Source of the DNA: Agaribacillus sp965228415
GTDB taxonomy: Bacteria; Bacteroidota; Bacteroidia; Cytophagales; Cyclobacteriaceae
Direction: 5' to 3'
Assembly (NCBI GenBank): GCA_965228415.1
Contig: OZ245814.1
Coordinates: 3,100,001 to 3,164,000, forward strand
Length of the DNA stretch: 64,000 nucleotides
The translations under genes were made by a program, and so were the position numbers. Position 1 is the first letter of the stretch; every line of letters starts with the position of its first letter. The notes under the pieces are model-generated. The model worked only from the letters and a program-made list of their open reading frames with translations, had not been told where the DNA came from and did not search any database. Shown one piece after another: positions 45,326 to 54,796 of the stretch.

Positions 45326-47233
45326 TTACTTCAAACTTAAGTCGCCTGAGTTAAGCGTTTTTAATTGGTGATTATCCAACATAAACCTGATAGCATTGAT
45401 AATTGTCACCTCCTGGTATTCCGGCAAACTGTTCACTATGTCATTTACAGATAACGAATTTTCAGAAAGCAATGTGCTAATCTCACTCATAATTTCGGGC
45501 ATTTTCACGGCTTCTGATTCAGATCGCTTTCGATTAAGGCAGCTATCACAAATCCCACAATTTTTGTCTGAAGTTTCATCAAAATACTCCAAAATATATT
45601 GTGACCGGCAGCGACGATCCTGATCAACATAGGCAATCATAGATTCAATCTTACGCTTGTCCAACTCCCTTTTTTCGGCTAGTTGTTTGGCGTTTATAGG
45701 GAGGCTTTCAGGTTTTAGCCTCGGGGTCAAAAAGGTAATCTGAGGTTCTTCTTTCAGTGGTTGATAGATTAATAACTCCATATCATGCAAAGCCTGTAAC
45801 TGTTTTTTTACAGCTAAAACACCTACACCCAGGTAACCAGCCAGTTTTTTCTCCTGGATGGCACAAAAATCGGAAAATAGTTCTCCCCCATAAATCCTCA
45901 GTAACGCTTTGATCACATGATCATAGGCAGCGTTCGCTACCTGGAACTCATAAAGGTGTTGTTTGTTAGTTTTGAGATATAATTTTGATGGACTGTAAAA
46001 ACCTTCATTTAGCTGAATTAACTCCTCACCTTCTAACTTTTTAATCGCATAATAAGCCTTCAACGGATCTAAATCATAGGTGGTGCAAAAATGGCTCAGG
46101 TCGAAATCATACGAAACCAAAAACCCACTTCCAATAGCTAATTTCAAATAATTCGCCAACCCCTGATATATCTCCCGTAAATAGGATAGCCCGGGCGAAG
46201 ATTGTTCAAACCGCTGTCGCAGCGTTGTGATGTCAAAGGACTGATATATTACCACTGCATAAGACTTTTTGCCATCTCTTCCTGCCCTTCCTGCCTCCTG
46301 GTAGTAGGACTCAATATTTGCCGGTAATTCATAATGAATAACCAGGCGTACATCTGGTTTATCTATACCCATCCCGAAAGCATTGGTCGCTACAATCACC
46401 CTAAAGTCATTTTTGATCCATCTCTCCTGCTTCACAGCGCGTTGTTCGGCGGTTAGCCCTGCATGATAATAATCCGCCCGGATACCTTTATTGTTCAATA
46501 ATCCGGCTACGGTTTTCGCGCGCTTGCGAGACATCACATAAACTATAGCGCTGCCATTAACATTTCGTAATATCTCCAGCAACTTCCTGTCTTTATCTTC
46601 TACTCTAAAAACAGAATAGGAAATGTTTTCTCTCTCAAAACTCTTTTTGAAAACAGCCGGGTTTTCGAGACGTAGTTTATCAGCTATATCGCTTTGAACC
46701 TTTAACGTAGCCGACGCCGTGAGCGCTAAAGTACTGACGCCCGGAAGCATCTCCTTAACATCGGCTATCTCGAGATAGGTCGGCCTAAAATCATAACCCC
46801 ACTGGGATATGCAATGAGCTTCATCTACGGCAAGCAGACAAACAGTCATTTTTTTTAGCCTTTCTTTAAATAAGGTGGTTTTCAGCCGTTCCGGAGACAC
46901 GTACAAAAATTTAACATTTCCATGAGCGCAGTTGTCGAGTGTAATATCGATTTCTTTATTGCTCATACCGGCATAAATGGCCTCTGCCCTGATACCTTTC
47001 CTTTTCAGGCTTTGAACCTGGTCGCGCATCAGAGCAATCAGGGGTGATACTACCAGGCATATGCCCTCCATCATCAGAGCCGGCACCTGAAAACACACAG
47101 ACTTACCCCCACCAGTTGGCAACAAAGCCAAAACATCCCTTCCTGCCAACACTGCATTAATAATATCTTCCTGCAAAGGCCTGAAAGTATCATGTCTCCA
47201 GTAGGTTTTTAATATTTGATTTGCTGTCTTCAA
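45326..47233 (-). CDS. recQ: ATP-dependent DNA helicase RecQ
   Basis: A 635-residue superfamily 2 helicase that unwinds DNA 3'-5' in recombination and fork repair. Motifs in order: the N-terminal YWRHDTFRPLQEDII (motif 0), LLPTGGGKSVCFQVP (Walker A), SPLIALMRDQV, VDEAHCISQWGYDFRP (DEAH), TASAT, ATNAFGMGIDKPDVR and QEAGRAGRDGK. A zinc-binding RQC part follows (CRSQYILEYFDE, CGICDSC). The C-terminus is short and lacks an obvious HRDC domain; Bacteroidota often carry such short RecQ paralogs. It lies 74 bp downstream of comEC on the same strand. Confidence 0.94.
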   Translation of the reverse strand: MKTANQILKTYWRHDTFRPLQEDIINAVLAGRDVLALLPTGGGKSVCFQVPALMMEGICLVVSPLIALMRDQVQSLKRKGIRAEAIYAGMSNKEIDITLDNCAHGNVKFLYVSPERLKTTLFKERLKKMTVCLLAVDEAHCISQWGYDFRPTYLEIADVKEMLPGVSTLALTASATLKVQSDIADKLRLENPAVFKKSFERENISYSVFRVEDKDRKLLEILRNVNGSAIVYVMSRKRAKTVAGLLNNKGIRADYYHAGLTAEQRAVKQERWIKNDFRVIVATNAFGMGIDKPDVRLVIHYELPANIESYYQEAGRAGRDGKKSYAVVIYQSFDITTLRQRFEQSSPGLSYLREIYQGLANYLKLAIGSGFLVSYDFDLSHFCTTYDLDPLKAYYAIKKLEGEELIQLNEGFYSPSKLYLKTNKQHLYEFQVANAAYDHVIKALLRIYGGELFSDFCAIQEKKLAGYLGVGVLAVKKQLQALHDMELLIYQPLKEEPQITFLTPRLKPESLPINAKQLAEKRELDKRKIESMIAYVDQDRRCRSQYILEYFDETSDKNCGICDSCLNRKRSESEAVKMPEIMSEISTLLSENSLSVNDIVNSLPEYQEVTIINAIRFMLDNHQLKTLNSGDLSLK

Positions 47234-47307
47234 CTTCAGTTATTCACGATTTATGCAAAACGCCACCACTATTATAAAAATATCAAAATAAAATTCCTCA
47301 GGCTAAA

Positions 47308-49437
47308 TTATTTATATCCCTTAAGTTCCTGTACCAACGCGCCACGATGGGGAATTGAATGAAAATCTATGCCATTTACACGACAGTAATCAGACAGGTC
47401 AGCAGCATATCGGTAAGTGTTAAGATTAGTTATAATCAATTTATTAAACTCAAAATGCGTTAAAATTTGATCAAAGTTACCAATGGACCGATTATTTATT
47501 ATGAGGTAGTCTATCTTAATCTTTCTATCTTGGTGCAAGCTAAAATCCATCTTGTCATTTAGCAAAAGAAAAACACGGTTCTTCCACGATAAAAATTGGT
47601 AAGGGACGTTGTCTCCGGAATTAAGACCGTCCAACACAGTTATCGGTTTGGACAGGTCGCTGGTGCTTAACCCGTGAGCCAGGCGATAATTGGCAACTGG
47701 TGGATGTAGGTTGGGCAAAGTCATTCCTTTGTTCAATATAACTACAAAATTTTGCCGGTGCCCATTAATAAAGTCTATGGCACAAACGCGGTCAATGTCA
47801 TAGAAGACCAGCAAGCTTTGCCCGTAGGTTTGCCTGTAATGGAGCAATGACTGGATGGTAATCAGCAAAAGGAAGAACGCACTTATTCTAAAATATCGGA
47901 TTCTGAAAGTTTGAAAAAACAATATCAAAGTCAATATCCATGCATAAAATAAGACCAGTCCACAAAAAGTAAAATAAAGATCTTTGACACTACTTAAAGG
48001 CAAGGCTTCTATTCCTATCAACCCTTCATTCATTAAAAAAACCAACTTTTCCAAAACTACCGAAACAAAGGCAACCGAAACCCCGGCAAAGCCCAGCACC
48101 GATACAAAAATACCCAGGGAAACGATGGCGGTCGCCACTGGAATGACCACCATATTTGTCAACCAAAAATAAGTGGGAAATTGGTGGAAATAGTAAACAG
48201 AGATCGGAAAAGTCACTAATTGGGCAGCCAAAGATACTGCCGTAAGATCCCACAGCCAGCTTAAAATTCTATATTTAAAACTAAACCATTGCGCAATTTT
48301 AGGTTGTAAATAAACAATGCCTGTTACGGCAATAAACGACAATTGAAAACCCACGTGAAACAAAAAAAATGGATTGACCAACAAAAGCAGGAAGGCAGCC
48401 AGCGCAATGTTGTTATAAATGTTTGACTTCCTGCCCAAAACATCACTTAACAAAATGAATGTAAACATTACCACTGCCCTTAAGACAGAAGTCGACAATC
48501 CTGTCAATAGCGCATAAAACCACATACCGGCCAGGCAAATCACCAGGAACAACCATTTTCCTCTCTTGTGTTTCCTCAGAAATCCCAGCACTGTGGAAAA
48601 CAGCAGATACACTATTCCTACATGAAGCCCCGAGACCGCTAAGACATGCATGGCTCCTACCCTGGCATAGGTGTCTTTCATATCGACACTTAGCGTTTCC
48701 TTTTCACCAATGAGCAGGGAAAGCACTATAGAACGCTCCCGATCGCTTTTGATAGCATGTTGAATGATATGGCTGACCTTTTTTCTAAGCTTATAAGCAT
48801 AACCGATAAAGGTTTTATTTCCTGTCGATGCGTACTTAATCACTTCTCCCCGGTCAATAAAATGCTGATGGAAGATGTTTCGCCTGGCAAGGTGGTTTTT
48901 ATAGTCAAAGGCTTTGGGATTGGACGTATTTTTAATTTTCCGCGGGGTACCTTTCACCAATAACCGATCCCCAAAGGTTATAGTGGATAATGAACTGTCA
49001 GTTTTTACATACAAGTAGGCGTTGGCACGAACGTCTCTCCAATTTTTTCTCGATTTTATGGCGTTAATAGCGACCGCGAATCTCAGGTAGTTTTTCCGGC
49101 GGACACCTTCTTCAACCACTTTGGCGGTGTACCATTTTACCTGCCCTTCATACCGGGTAAGATGTTTACAGTCATTGCGTTGGTCATTTTGATAGAATCT
49201 GAGCGCTCCCACATTAAAAATTATCATAAGGCCTGTGATTCCAAGAATAACATTGCCGATAGCAGGTTTCAATCTACCTGTGCACAAAAGTGTCAACGTA
49301 AGGAGGGCACTAAATATCAGAAAACATATCTCAAAAAAGGCATAGCCTCCCACATAATTTGATACCAGTATACCGAAAATTAAAAATGCCACATATCTGA
49401 CATATGGATAGGGCATCCACATGAAGTTCTCTGTCAT
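47308..49437 (-). CDS. ComEC/Rec2-type DNA uptake channel protein
   Basis: A 709-residue multi-span membrane protein. The N-terminus is the DUF4131 region (GRLKPAIGNVILGITGLMI and an OB-like part with RLLVKGTPRKIKN). The central ComEC channel domain includes LLIGEKETLSVDMKDTYARVGAMHVLAVSGLHVGIVY. In ComEC the C-terminal metallo-beta-lactamase domain degrades one DNA strand; here the last ~190 residues lack the HxHxDH metal motif, so nuclease activity is unlikely. ComEC carries single-stranded DNA across the inner membrane in natural competence; whether this cell is competent is not shown by the window. Confidence 0.88.
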   Translation of the reverse strand: MTENFMWMPYPYVRYVAFLIFGILVSNYVGGYAFFEICFLIFSALLTLTLLCTGRLKPAIGNVILGITGLMIIFNVGALRFYQNDQRNDCKHLTRYEGQVKWYTAKVVEEGVRRKNYLRFAVAINAIKSRKNWRDVRANAYLYVKTDSSLSTITFGDRLLVKGTPRKIKNTSNPKAFDYKNHLARRNIFHQHFIDRGEVIKYASTGNKTFIGYAYKLRKKVSHIIQHAIKSDRERSIVLSLLIGEKETLSVDMKDTYARVGAMHVLAVSGLHVGIVYLLFSTVLGFLRKHKRGKWLFLVICLAGMWFYALLTGLSTSVLRAVVMFTFILLSDVLGRKSNIYNNIALAAFLLLLVNPFFLFHVGFQLSFIAVTGIVYLQPKIAQWFSFKYRILSWLWDLTAVSLAAQLVTFPISVYYFHQFPTYFWLTNMVVIPVATAIVSLGIFVSVLGFAGVSVAFVSVVLEKLVFLMNEGLIGIEALPLSSVKDLYFTFCGLVLFYAWILTLILFFQTFRIRYFRISAFFLLLITIQSLLHYRQTYGQSLLVFYDIDRVCAIDFINGHRQNFVVILNKGMTLPNLHPPVANYRLAHGLSTSDLSKPITVLDGLNSGDNVPYQFLSWKNRVFLLLNDKMDFSLHQDRKIKIDYLIINNRSIGNFDQILTHFEFNKLIITNLNTYRYAADLSDYCRVNGIDFHSIPHRGALVQELKGYK

Positions 49438-49717
49438 AAAGTTTAAAAAATAACCACCTGCAAAAAATCAAGGCAGGATCATAAAAAATAATTTCTTCAA
49501 AGCCGTTCTACAATTTATCAGTAATTTTGCTTTTTTCTGAATATCCCATGTTTTTTTTGAATACTTTTTTGGCATTTTAAAGAATAATATATTTTGAAGG
49601 TTCTGTGACTTTTAGGAAAAAAAATAATTATATAATTAGGCAAATAAAATGCTGTCAAATAATACCCGACAGGAAGGATATCCGGTTTTAAAAATTTAAA
49701 CCTACAAGCTGAATTAA
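49438..49717. other. Divergent promoter region between comEC and a Nudix gene
   Basis: These 280 bp are AT-rich without a coding frame. A TAATTTTG box is at 49522-49529 (plus strand), 189 bp before the Nudix ATG, and long A/T tracts fill the rest. I see no further structure. Confidence 0.35.
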
Positions 49718-50194
49718 ATGGAGAAAGTAATTGAAAGGCAATATGGCCACAAATTAAGAACCAGGGTAAACGGGCTGTTGATAGAGGACGAAAAAATTTT
49801 ACTTTTAAAACACAAAGGCCTGGGAAGCGGGCATTTATGGGCGCCGCCGGGAGGAGGAATCGAGTACGGATCCACCATAGAAGAAAACCTGAAAAGAGAA
49901 TTTTACGAAGAAACCGGTTTACAAATCAGGGTATTAAATTTGCAATTCGTCAATGAATTTATCAAGGCACCCTTTCATGCCATTGAGTTGTTTTTTCTTG
50001 TGGAAAGAACCGGTGGACAATTAAAATTGGGAAGTGACCCGGAATCGGATAAGAATCATCAAATACTGGAAGCAATTAGCTTTTTTTCATTTGCCGAAAT
50101 AGCCACAATGCATGAAAGCGAACTTCATAATTTATTCAAACATTGTAGATCTATTGCGGAGCTTTTAAAAATGAATGGTTATTTTAATTATTAA
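49718..50194 (+). CDS. Nudix hydrolase
   Basis: A 158-residue Nudix protein. The signature GX5EX7REUXEEXGU is complete: GGGIEYGSTIEENLKREFYEETGLQI, with the metal-binding glutamates in REFYEET. The N-terminus KLRTRVNGLLIEDEKILLLKH is the usual first strand. The family splits nucleoside diphosphates linked to another moiety; this size and LLKHKGLG style are shared with MutT/ADP-ribose-type housecleaning enzymes, but the substrate cannot be assigned. Single gene with its own promoter region. Confidence 0.88.
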   Translation: MEKVIERQYGHKLRTRVNGLLIEDEKILLLKHKGLGSGHLWAPPGGGIEYGSTIEENLKREFYEETGLQIRVLNLQFVNEFIKAPFHAIELFFLVERTGGQLKLGSDPESDKNHQILEAISFFSFAEIATMHESELHNLFKHCRSIAELLKMNGYFNY

Positions 50195-50273
50195 AAATAT
50201 TTCCATAATATAGCGGTGAATTTATTGCGTATTCTTGTAACATATCTATTTTTGCATCAAAAAGAGAAAAAAT

Positions 50274-50864
50274 ATGAACAATACTAAAATTTTAACCTAT
50301 GTCTTTTTAGTTATTGCCATTGGACTAGCGGCTTATTTGGTTAATTTAATTTATAGTGATATTGAGGAAAAACGACGAATTGCAGAAATTGAGGCAAAAG
50401 TGGTTGAAAAATTAAAAATAATCAGGGATGCAGAGATTGCTTATCAGGCTGTACACGGTCAATATACCAGTGATTGGGATAAACTCATCTCCTTTATTAA
50501 CAATGGCAAGATTTACGTAATAGAGAAAAAGGAAGAAATTATACCGCTGGACTATGGCGCTGATTCGCTGGTAGTGCATGTCGATACTTTGGATGCGGTT
50601 AATGTAAAGGATTCACTGTTTTCAGTTGAAAAATATCCGGATCTGGTAATAGATGAAATATACATGATTCCTGAAAGTGGCAAAAAGTTTGAAATCTTTG
50701 CCGATAAAATCACCAAATCAGGTGTAACTGTTGATGTAATTGAGGTTCGTGACGTGGCCCCTATCGATAGAACCAGGAAAGAAGATAGCGAAATTAAAAA
50801 TAGAAAGCCGCTGCGCTTTGGATCAAGAACAGAAATAACCACATCTGGAAACTGGGGAGAATAA
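50274..50864 (+). CDS. Membrane-anchored protein with pseudopilin-like N-terminus, unknown function
   Basis: A 196-residue protein. One transmembrane helix (residues ~7-28) is followed by a helix rich in Glu, Lys and Arg (DIEEKRRIAEIEAKVVEKLKIIRDAEIAYQAVHGQYTSDWDKLI). That stretch looks like the stalk and following ..YQ..HG.Y...W..L segment seen in prepilin-like proteins, but there is no G/A|FxxxE processing site. The rest is a predicted periplasmic beta-rich domain. I do not recognise the family. It stands 8 bp before the DUF3822 start, so the two are probably co-transcribed. Confidence 0.65.
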   Translation: MNNTKILTYVFLVIAIGLAAYLVNLIYSDIEEKRRIAEIEAKVVEKLKIIRDAEIAYQAVHGQYTSDWDKLISFINNGKIYVIEKKEEIIPLDYGADSLVVHVDTLDAVNVKDSLFSVEKYPDLVIDEIYMIPESGKKFEIFADKITKSGVTVDVIEVRDVAPIDRTRKEDSEIKNRKPLRFGSRTEITTSGNWGE

Positions 50865-50871
50865 AAGCATC

Positions 50872-51759
50872 TTGGAAAATACAACCGCAAACTATCGGCA
50901 GGTAAAAAAAATCAAGGATGACAAGTTTGATGTTGAAAGCCTTGACAGGTATAATTTATCCATACAGCTGGCTGATAATGATTTTCAAATGTGTATCAGC
51001 GATAGCAAGACCAGCAACTGCCTGTTGCTGGAAGATTATATCCTGAATGACACCAAGTCTGTGGATATTTTAATATCCACCCTGTCCCAGCTATTTGAGA
51101 ATCATCACCTCCTTCACGCCGGTTTTTGGAATTCTGTCAAATTCTCCATTAAAAACACAAAATTCACACTGGTACCCGGTAGCTTATTTGATAAAGATAA
51201 GCTTGATGATTATCTGAAGCTTAGCTGTGAGATAAATTCAAACGAAGAAAAAATCCATTATTACAAACACATAAAAACAGAGGCTGTTTCGGTTTTCTCC
51301 GCCAATAAAAAATTTACAGATTGGTTATTTTCTCTTTATCCAAATAGTACTGTTCATGTGATTCATCAGGGAAATGCACTCATAGAAGGCGTTTTAAATT
51401 ACGATGATTATAATGAAGATCGGTCAATGTACATCTTTACCGATAGATCTCATGTCAGCATCATTATAACCAAAAACCGGCAATTGGAATTTTATAACAA
51501 GTTTAGCTTTAATACCTCCTCGGAATATTTCAGGTATATTGCTAATGCCTTTCAATTGTATGACATGGATCAAAATAGTGCCAAAGTAATCGTCTGGGGA
51601 AATATTAATAAGGATTCGGCGCTGTTTAAGGAGTTATATAAGTATTTCAAACACGTTTCCTTTGGTAGTAAACCCAATTTTCTGAACTACAATTACATGT
51701 TTGATGAGGCCGACGATCATCAATACTTTGACCTGTATAACACCTTTCTCTGTGAATAA
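50872..51759 (+). CDS. DUF3822 family protein
   Basis: A 295-residue protein starting at TTG 50872; the first internal ATG is too far in. The layout fits DUF3822: an N-terminal domain (YNLSIQLADNDFQMCI, CLLLEDYI), then a second ASKHA-like half (VIHQGNALIEGVLN, MYIFTDRSHVSIIITKNRQLEFYNKF, YIANAFQLYDMDQNSAKVIVWGNI). The pair of similar halves recalls PilM/FtsA-type folds, but no activity is known. In many Bacteroidota it is followed by rsmD and coaD; here coaD follows directly and rsmD is absent from the gap. Confidence 0.82.
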   Translation: MENTTANYRQVKKIKDDKFDVESLDRYNLSIQLADNDFQMCISDSKTSNCLLLEDYILNDTKSVDILISTLSQLFENHHLLHAGFWNSVKFSIKNTKFTLVPGSLFDKDKLDDYLKLSCEINSNEEKIHYYKHIKTEAVSVFSANKKFTDWLFSLYPNSTVHVIHQGNALIEGVLNYDDYNEDRSMYIFTDRSHVSIIITKNRQLEFYNKFSFNTSSEYFRYIANAFQLYDMDQNSAKVIVWGNINKDSALFKELYKYFKHVSFGSKPNFLNYNYMFDEADDHQYFDLYNTFLCE

Positions 51760-51878
51760 ATCTTCCATTCTGGCAGTGCTGCGATATTTGGTGGTGTTTT
51801 GTTAGGTAATATAACGGATGCATCGTAAATTTTCATGATCATCCTCATCGATGACCTGTTATCATTATAATTAATCAG

Positions 51879-52331
51879 ATGCCAAAAAAAGCCATTTTTC
51901 CCGGATCATTTGATCCTTTTACCAAAGGACACGAAGATATTGTATTAAGAGGACTGAAAATTTTTGATGAAGTCATTATCGGAATAGGCCATAACTCCAA
52001 AAAGATCCGGCACTTTGACGTGGAAAAAATGGCGCAATTAATCGAACATAATTTCCTTAAGTTTCCCAATATCAAGGTTATTGTTTATGATGAATTGACA
52101 GCTAATCTTGCCAGAAAGCATGACGCCAACTATATACTGAGAGGCTTGCGCAACACCACGGATTTTGAGTATGAAAATAGTATTTCACAGGTGAACAGAA
52201 ACCTGAATCATGAAATAGAAACGGTATTTCTTATTACTTCTCCCAAATACGCCGCGGTAAACTCAAGTATCATCCGGGAAATTCATAAATATGGAGCAGA
52301 CATTTCACCATTTGTCCCCTTTAAGTTATAA
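51879..52331 (+). CDS. coaD: Pantetheine-phosphate adenylyltransferase
   Basis: CoaD joins AMP to 4'-phosphopantetheine, forming dephospho-CoA. The 150-residue protein starts with the nucleotidyltransferase motif PGSFDPFTKGHEDIVLRG (the T/HxGH site), then LRGLRNTTDFEYENSISQVNRNL and the C-terminal YAAVNSSIIREIHKYG, the counterpart of the SSSxxRE loop. Length is slightly short of the usual ~160 but complete. It lies 119 bp downstream of the DUF3822 gene on the same strand. Earlier enzymes of the pathway are fused in coaBC at 6754. Confidence 0.95.
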   Translation: MPKKAIFPGSFDPFTKGHEDIVLRGLKIFDEVIIGIGHNSKKIRHFDVEKMAQLIEHNFLKFPNIKVIVYDELTANLARKHDANYILRGLRNTTDFEYENSISQVNRNLNHEIETVFLITSPKYAAVNSSIIREIHKYGADISPFVPFKL

Positions 52332-52403
52332 CAGCTGGTTCCTGCTTTCTAACATACCGCTACCCGCTTCAATCAGCTATCTGCTCCTTAAATAAAGGCG
52401 TAT

Positions 52404-53093
52404 CTAAGGTAATTTTATCTTGTGATCAAATTTTTTGTTAAACTTTTTAAATACTTCAATAATCGAAGGGTAGGAGTCCTTTAAGAGTGACGGTAGTTCG
52501 GTTTTATCAAACCATGCTACCTTTTCTATACTTTCCTTTTCCTGAGGTTTCATATGCCTATCATCAACGCAATCCATTAAATACCAGTTGGTTTTCTTTA
52601 AAATGCGTTTATCATTTTGCATATAGGTGTGCCACGTCACCCCTATTTTAGCTTGCAAAGCTACTTTAATTGAACATTCCTCCTCCACTTCTCTGATTGC
52701 CGTCATTTTCATCTTCTCGCCATTTTCAGACTTCCCTTTGGGCAAATCCCATTTTTTTAACCGGTAAATCAATAAATACTGATCCTTCTTCAATACCAAA
52801 CCACCGGCAGCTTTCACAATTGTAAACTGATCCTTCACCAGTTTTTTGGCTGATTGATAATCATTGACTGCAAATGTTATCGAGGTAGCTTTTTTGAATT
52901 TTTTATCCTGCATCAAAAGGAAGAATACTTTCAGTTCATTCTCAGCTAAATCCACAAACAGTATATCTCCCATTAAGTCCAGTTGGGAGATCATCTTATT
53001 ATCACCCTTTTTAATCGTGTGATATACATCCCATTCTTTTAAATCTGTTTTGGCTATAATATTAACAGGGATATTATTGACAAATATTTTCAT
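52404..53093 (-). CDS. Two-domain Nudix hydrolase
   Basis: A 229-residue protein from ATG 53093. Residues ~1-85 form an N-terminal extra domain (MKIFVNNIPVNIIAKTDLKEWDVY, KATSITFAVNDYQSAKKLVKD) and residues ~90-205 the Nudix fold. The Nudix box reads GKSENGEKMKMTAIREVEEECSI, keeping the catalytic REVEEE glutamates while the consensus G after EE is replaced by S. The N-terminal domain is unfamiliar. Substrate unknown. It is divergent from pyrE with a 101-bp gap. Confidence 0.8.
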   Translation of the reverse strand: MKIFVNNIPVNIIAKTDLKEWDVYHTIKKGDNKMISQLDLMGDILFVDLAENELKVFFLLMQDKKFKKATSITFAVNDYQSAKKLVKDQFTIVKAAGGLVLKKDQYLLIYRLKKWDLPKGKSENGEKMKMTAIREVEEECSIKVALQAKIGVTWHTYMQNDKRILKKTNWYLMDCVDDRHMKPQEKESIEKVAWFDKTELPSLLKDSYPSIIEVFKKFNKKFDHKIKLP

Positions 53094-53156
53094 GGTGACC
53101 AAAATTCAAGAATAGTTACAAATGAAAAAAATATATGGGTCTGATACAAACTAAAA

Positions 53157-53189
53157 TTTGTTTCCGCCAACAATATTATTGTAAATTCG
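53157..53189 (+). promoter_or_regulatory. pyrE promoter (TTTG-N21-TAAATTCG)
   Basis: TTTG at 53157-53160, a 21-bp spacer, and TAAATTCG at 53182-53189 fit the Bacteroidota -33/-7 consensus with one mismatch. The -7 element ends 4 bp before the pyrE ATG at 53194, so transcription would begin at or just inside the start codon and the mRNA may be leaderless. Confidence 0.6.
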
Positions 53190-53193
53190 CAGC

Positions 53194-53844
53194 ATGATAA
53201 AGGTCATTGAAAATACTAGCAAATCACATCAGATAGCAAAAATGCTTTTGGAAATCGGCGCCATTCAGTTGAACATTGAAACGCCATTTTTATGGAGCTC
53301 CGGATGGAATTCACCAATTTATTGTGATAACAGGCTTTCCCTGTCATTTCCGATTATAAGGTCATATATAAAAAATCTGCTGTCAGAACAAATTAAAGTT
53401 AATTACCCGGATGTCGAGGCCATTGCAGGTGTAGCCACTGCAGGGATTCCCCAGGGTGCGCTCGTGGCCGAGAACCTGGAATTACCGTTTTTATATGTCA
53501 GGTCAAAGCCAAAAGGACATGGCATGGAAAATATGATTGAGGGCAAGATTACTAAAAATCAAAAGGTTGTGTTGGTAGAAGACCTGGTTTCAACTGGTGG
53601 CAGTTCTCTGAAAGCAGCAGCGGCATTGAAGCAGGCCGAATTTGATATTTTAGGCATGGCGGCGATATTCACCTATGGTTTTGATGTGGCAGAACAAAAT
53701 TTCCGCAACGCCAATATCCCATTATTTTGTTTAAGTGATTACAATACTTTAATTGATGAAGCATTGTCTCAAAACCTTATTTCCGGAGAACAGGTTGCAT
53801 TTTTAAAAAGCTGGCGGGAGGATCCATCAACCTGGAACAACTAA
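53194..53844 (+). CDS. pyrE: Orotate phosphoribosyltransferase
   Basis: PyrE attaches phosphoribose from PRPP to orotate, giving OMP in pyrimidine synthesis. The 216-residue type I phosphoribosyltransferase shows FLWSSGWNSPIYCDNRLSLSFP, the AGVATAGIPQGALVAENL and YVRSKPKGHGMENMIEG segments, and the PRPP-binding loop VVLVEDLVSTGGSSLKAA. Length is normal. The promoter lies so close that the message may be leaderless. It converges on the TIGR02757 gene. Confidence 0.95.
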   Translation: MIKVIENTSKSHQIAKMLLEIGAIQLNIETPFLWSSGWNSPIYCDNRLSLSFPIIRSYIKNLLSEQIKVNYPDVEAIAGVATAGIPQGALVAENLELPFLYVRSKPKGHGMENMIEGKITKNQKVVLVEDLVSTGGSSLKAAAALKQAEFDILGMAAIFTYGFDVAEQNFRNANIPLFCLSDYNTLIDEALSQNLISGEQVAFLKSWREDPSTWNN

Positions 53845-53865
53845 TTTCCAGGCCATTTATCAGCA

Positions 53866-54648
53866 CTAAAACTTTTCTAAAATTCCCAGTCCGAATAAGG
53901 CAAAATCATATTTTACCGGGTCTTCAGGATCCATTTTTTTGAGGTTTTCTGTCAGCTCCAACGCTGTTTTCCAATCCGTTTGTTTCCTTGTGATTAAACC
54001 CAATTTTCTGGCCACCTTATCGACATGAAGATCACAGGGGCAAATAAGTTGTGCCGGCTTTATTTGTTCCCAGATACCAAAATCTACCCCATTTTGATCC
54101 TTTCTAACCATCCAGCGTAAAAACATATTTATACGCTTACAGGCAGAGTTTCTTTCCGGAGTGGCCACGTGTTTTTTTGTTCTTTCGGGAAAATCAGGCA
54201 AGCTGAAAAACAATTTATGAAAGCCTGCCAGACCAGGTCCCAGGTTTTCATTATTTTCATTGATACCCTGCATAAAAGCATTTTCAAGGGATGAATTATG
54301 GCGATAAAAATATTTTAAAAATTCAATAAAATATAAAGTGTCGGTATCGTTGAATGTTCGATGTTTGAAACCCAACAACTTTGCCAGATCTTTTTCCCGG
54401 TGATTAAGCACAAAATCATAAGGTGCATTGTCCATGCGTCGTAGCAGCTCTTTGCTTTTACTAATAATCGTTTTTCTTTGTCCCCACGCCAATGTTGCGG
54501 CCAAAAACCCGGCAATCTCCCGGTCTTGTTTCAAGGTAAATAAATGAGGTATGGAAACCGGATCATCATCGATAAATGCCGGTTTGTTAAATTGCGCTAC
54601 TTTTTGATTTAAAAAGTCCTTGAGGTTTTTTCCGGTGAATATTTGCAT
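53866..54648 (-). CDS. TIGR02757/DUF2400 family protein
   Basis: A 260-residue protein matching the Bacteroidota-wide TIGR02757 family by its order of blocks: DDPVSIPHLFTLKQDREIAGFLAATLAWGQRKTI, FKHRTFNDTDTLYFIEFL, RINMFLRWMVRKDQNGVDFGIWEQIKPAQLICPCDLHVDKVARKLGL. The last block resembles the helix-hairpin-helix of base-excision DNA glycosylases, which suggests a nucleic-acid-binding role (inference); no catalytic residues of that superfamily are certain. Function is unknown. Confidence 0.85.
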   Translation of the reverse strand: MQIFTGKNLKDFLNQKVAQFNKPAFIDDDPVSIPHLFTLKQDREIAGFLAATLAWGQRKTIISKSKELLRRMDNAPYDFVLNHREKDLAKLLGFKHRTFNDTDTLYFIEFLKYFYRHNSSLENAFMQGINENNENLGPGLAGFHKLFFSLPDFPERTKKHVATPERNSACKRINMFLRWMVRKDQNGVDFGIWEQIKPAQLICPCDLHVDKVARKLGLITRKQTDWKTALELTENLKKMDPEDPVKYDFALFGLGILEKF

Positions 54649-54796
54649 GGTGGCTGGTGGTCGTCAAATGGAAGGCTCAGTCCTCTGTCCCCCGAGGCTC
54701 ATGCGGTTTTTCAAAATTGCAACCAGATGCAGGCATGGGAAAAGTTTGATGGATGGAGGAATATGGGAAGTTAATAAATCCGCAAAGCCCGCTACC

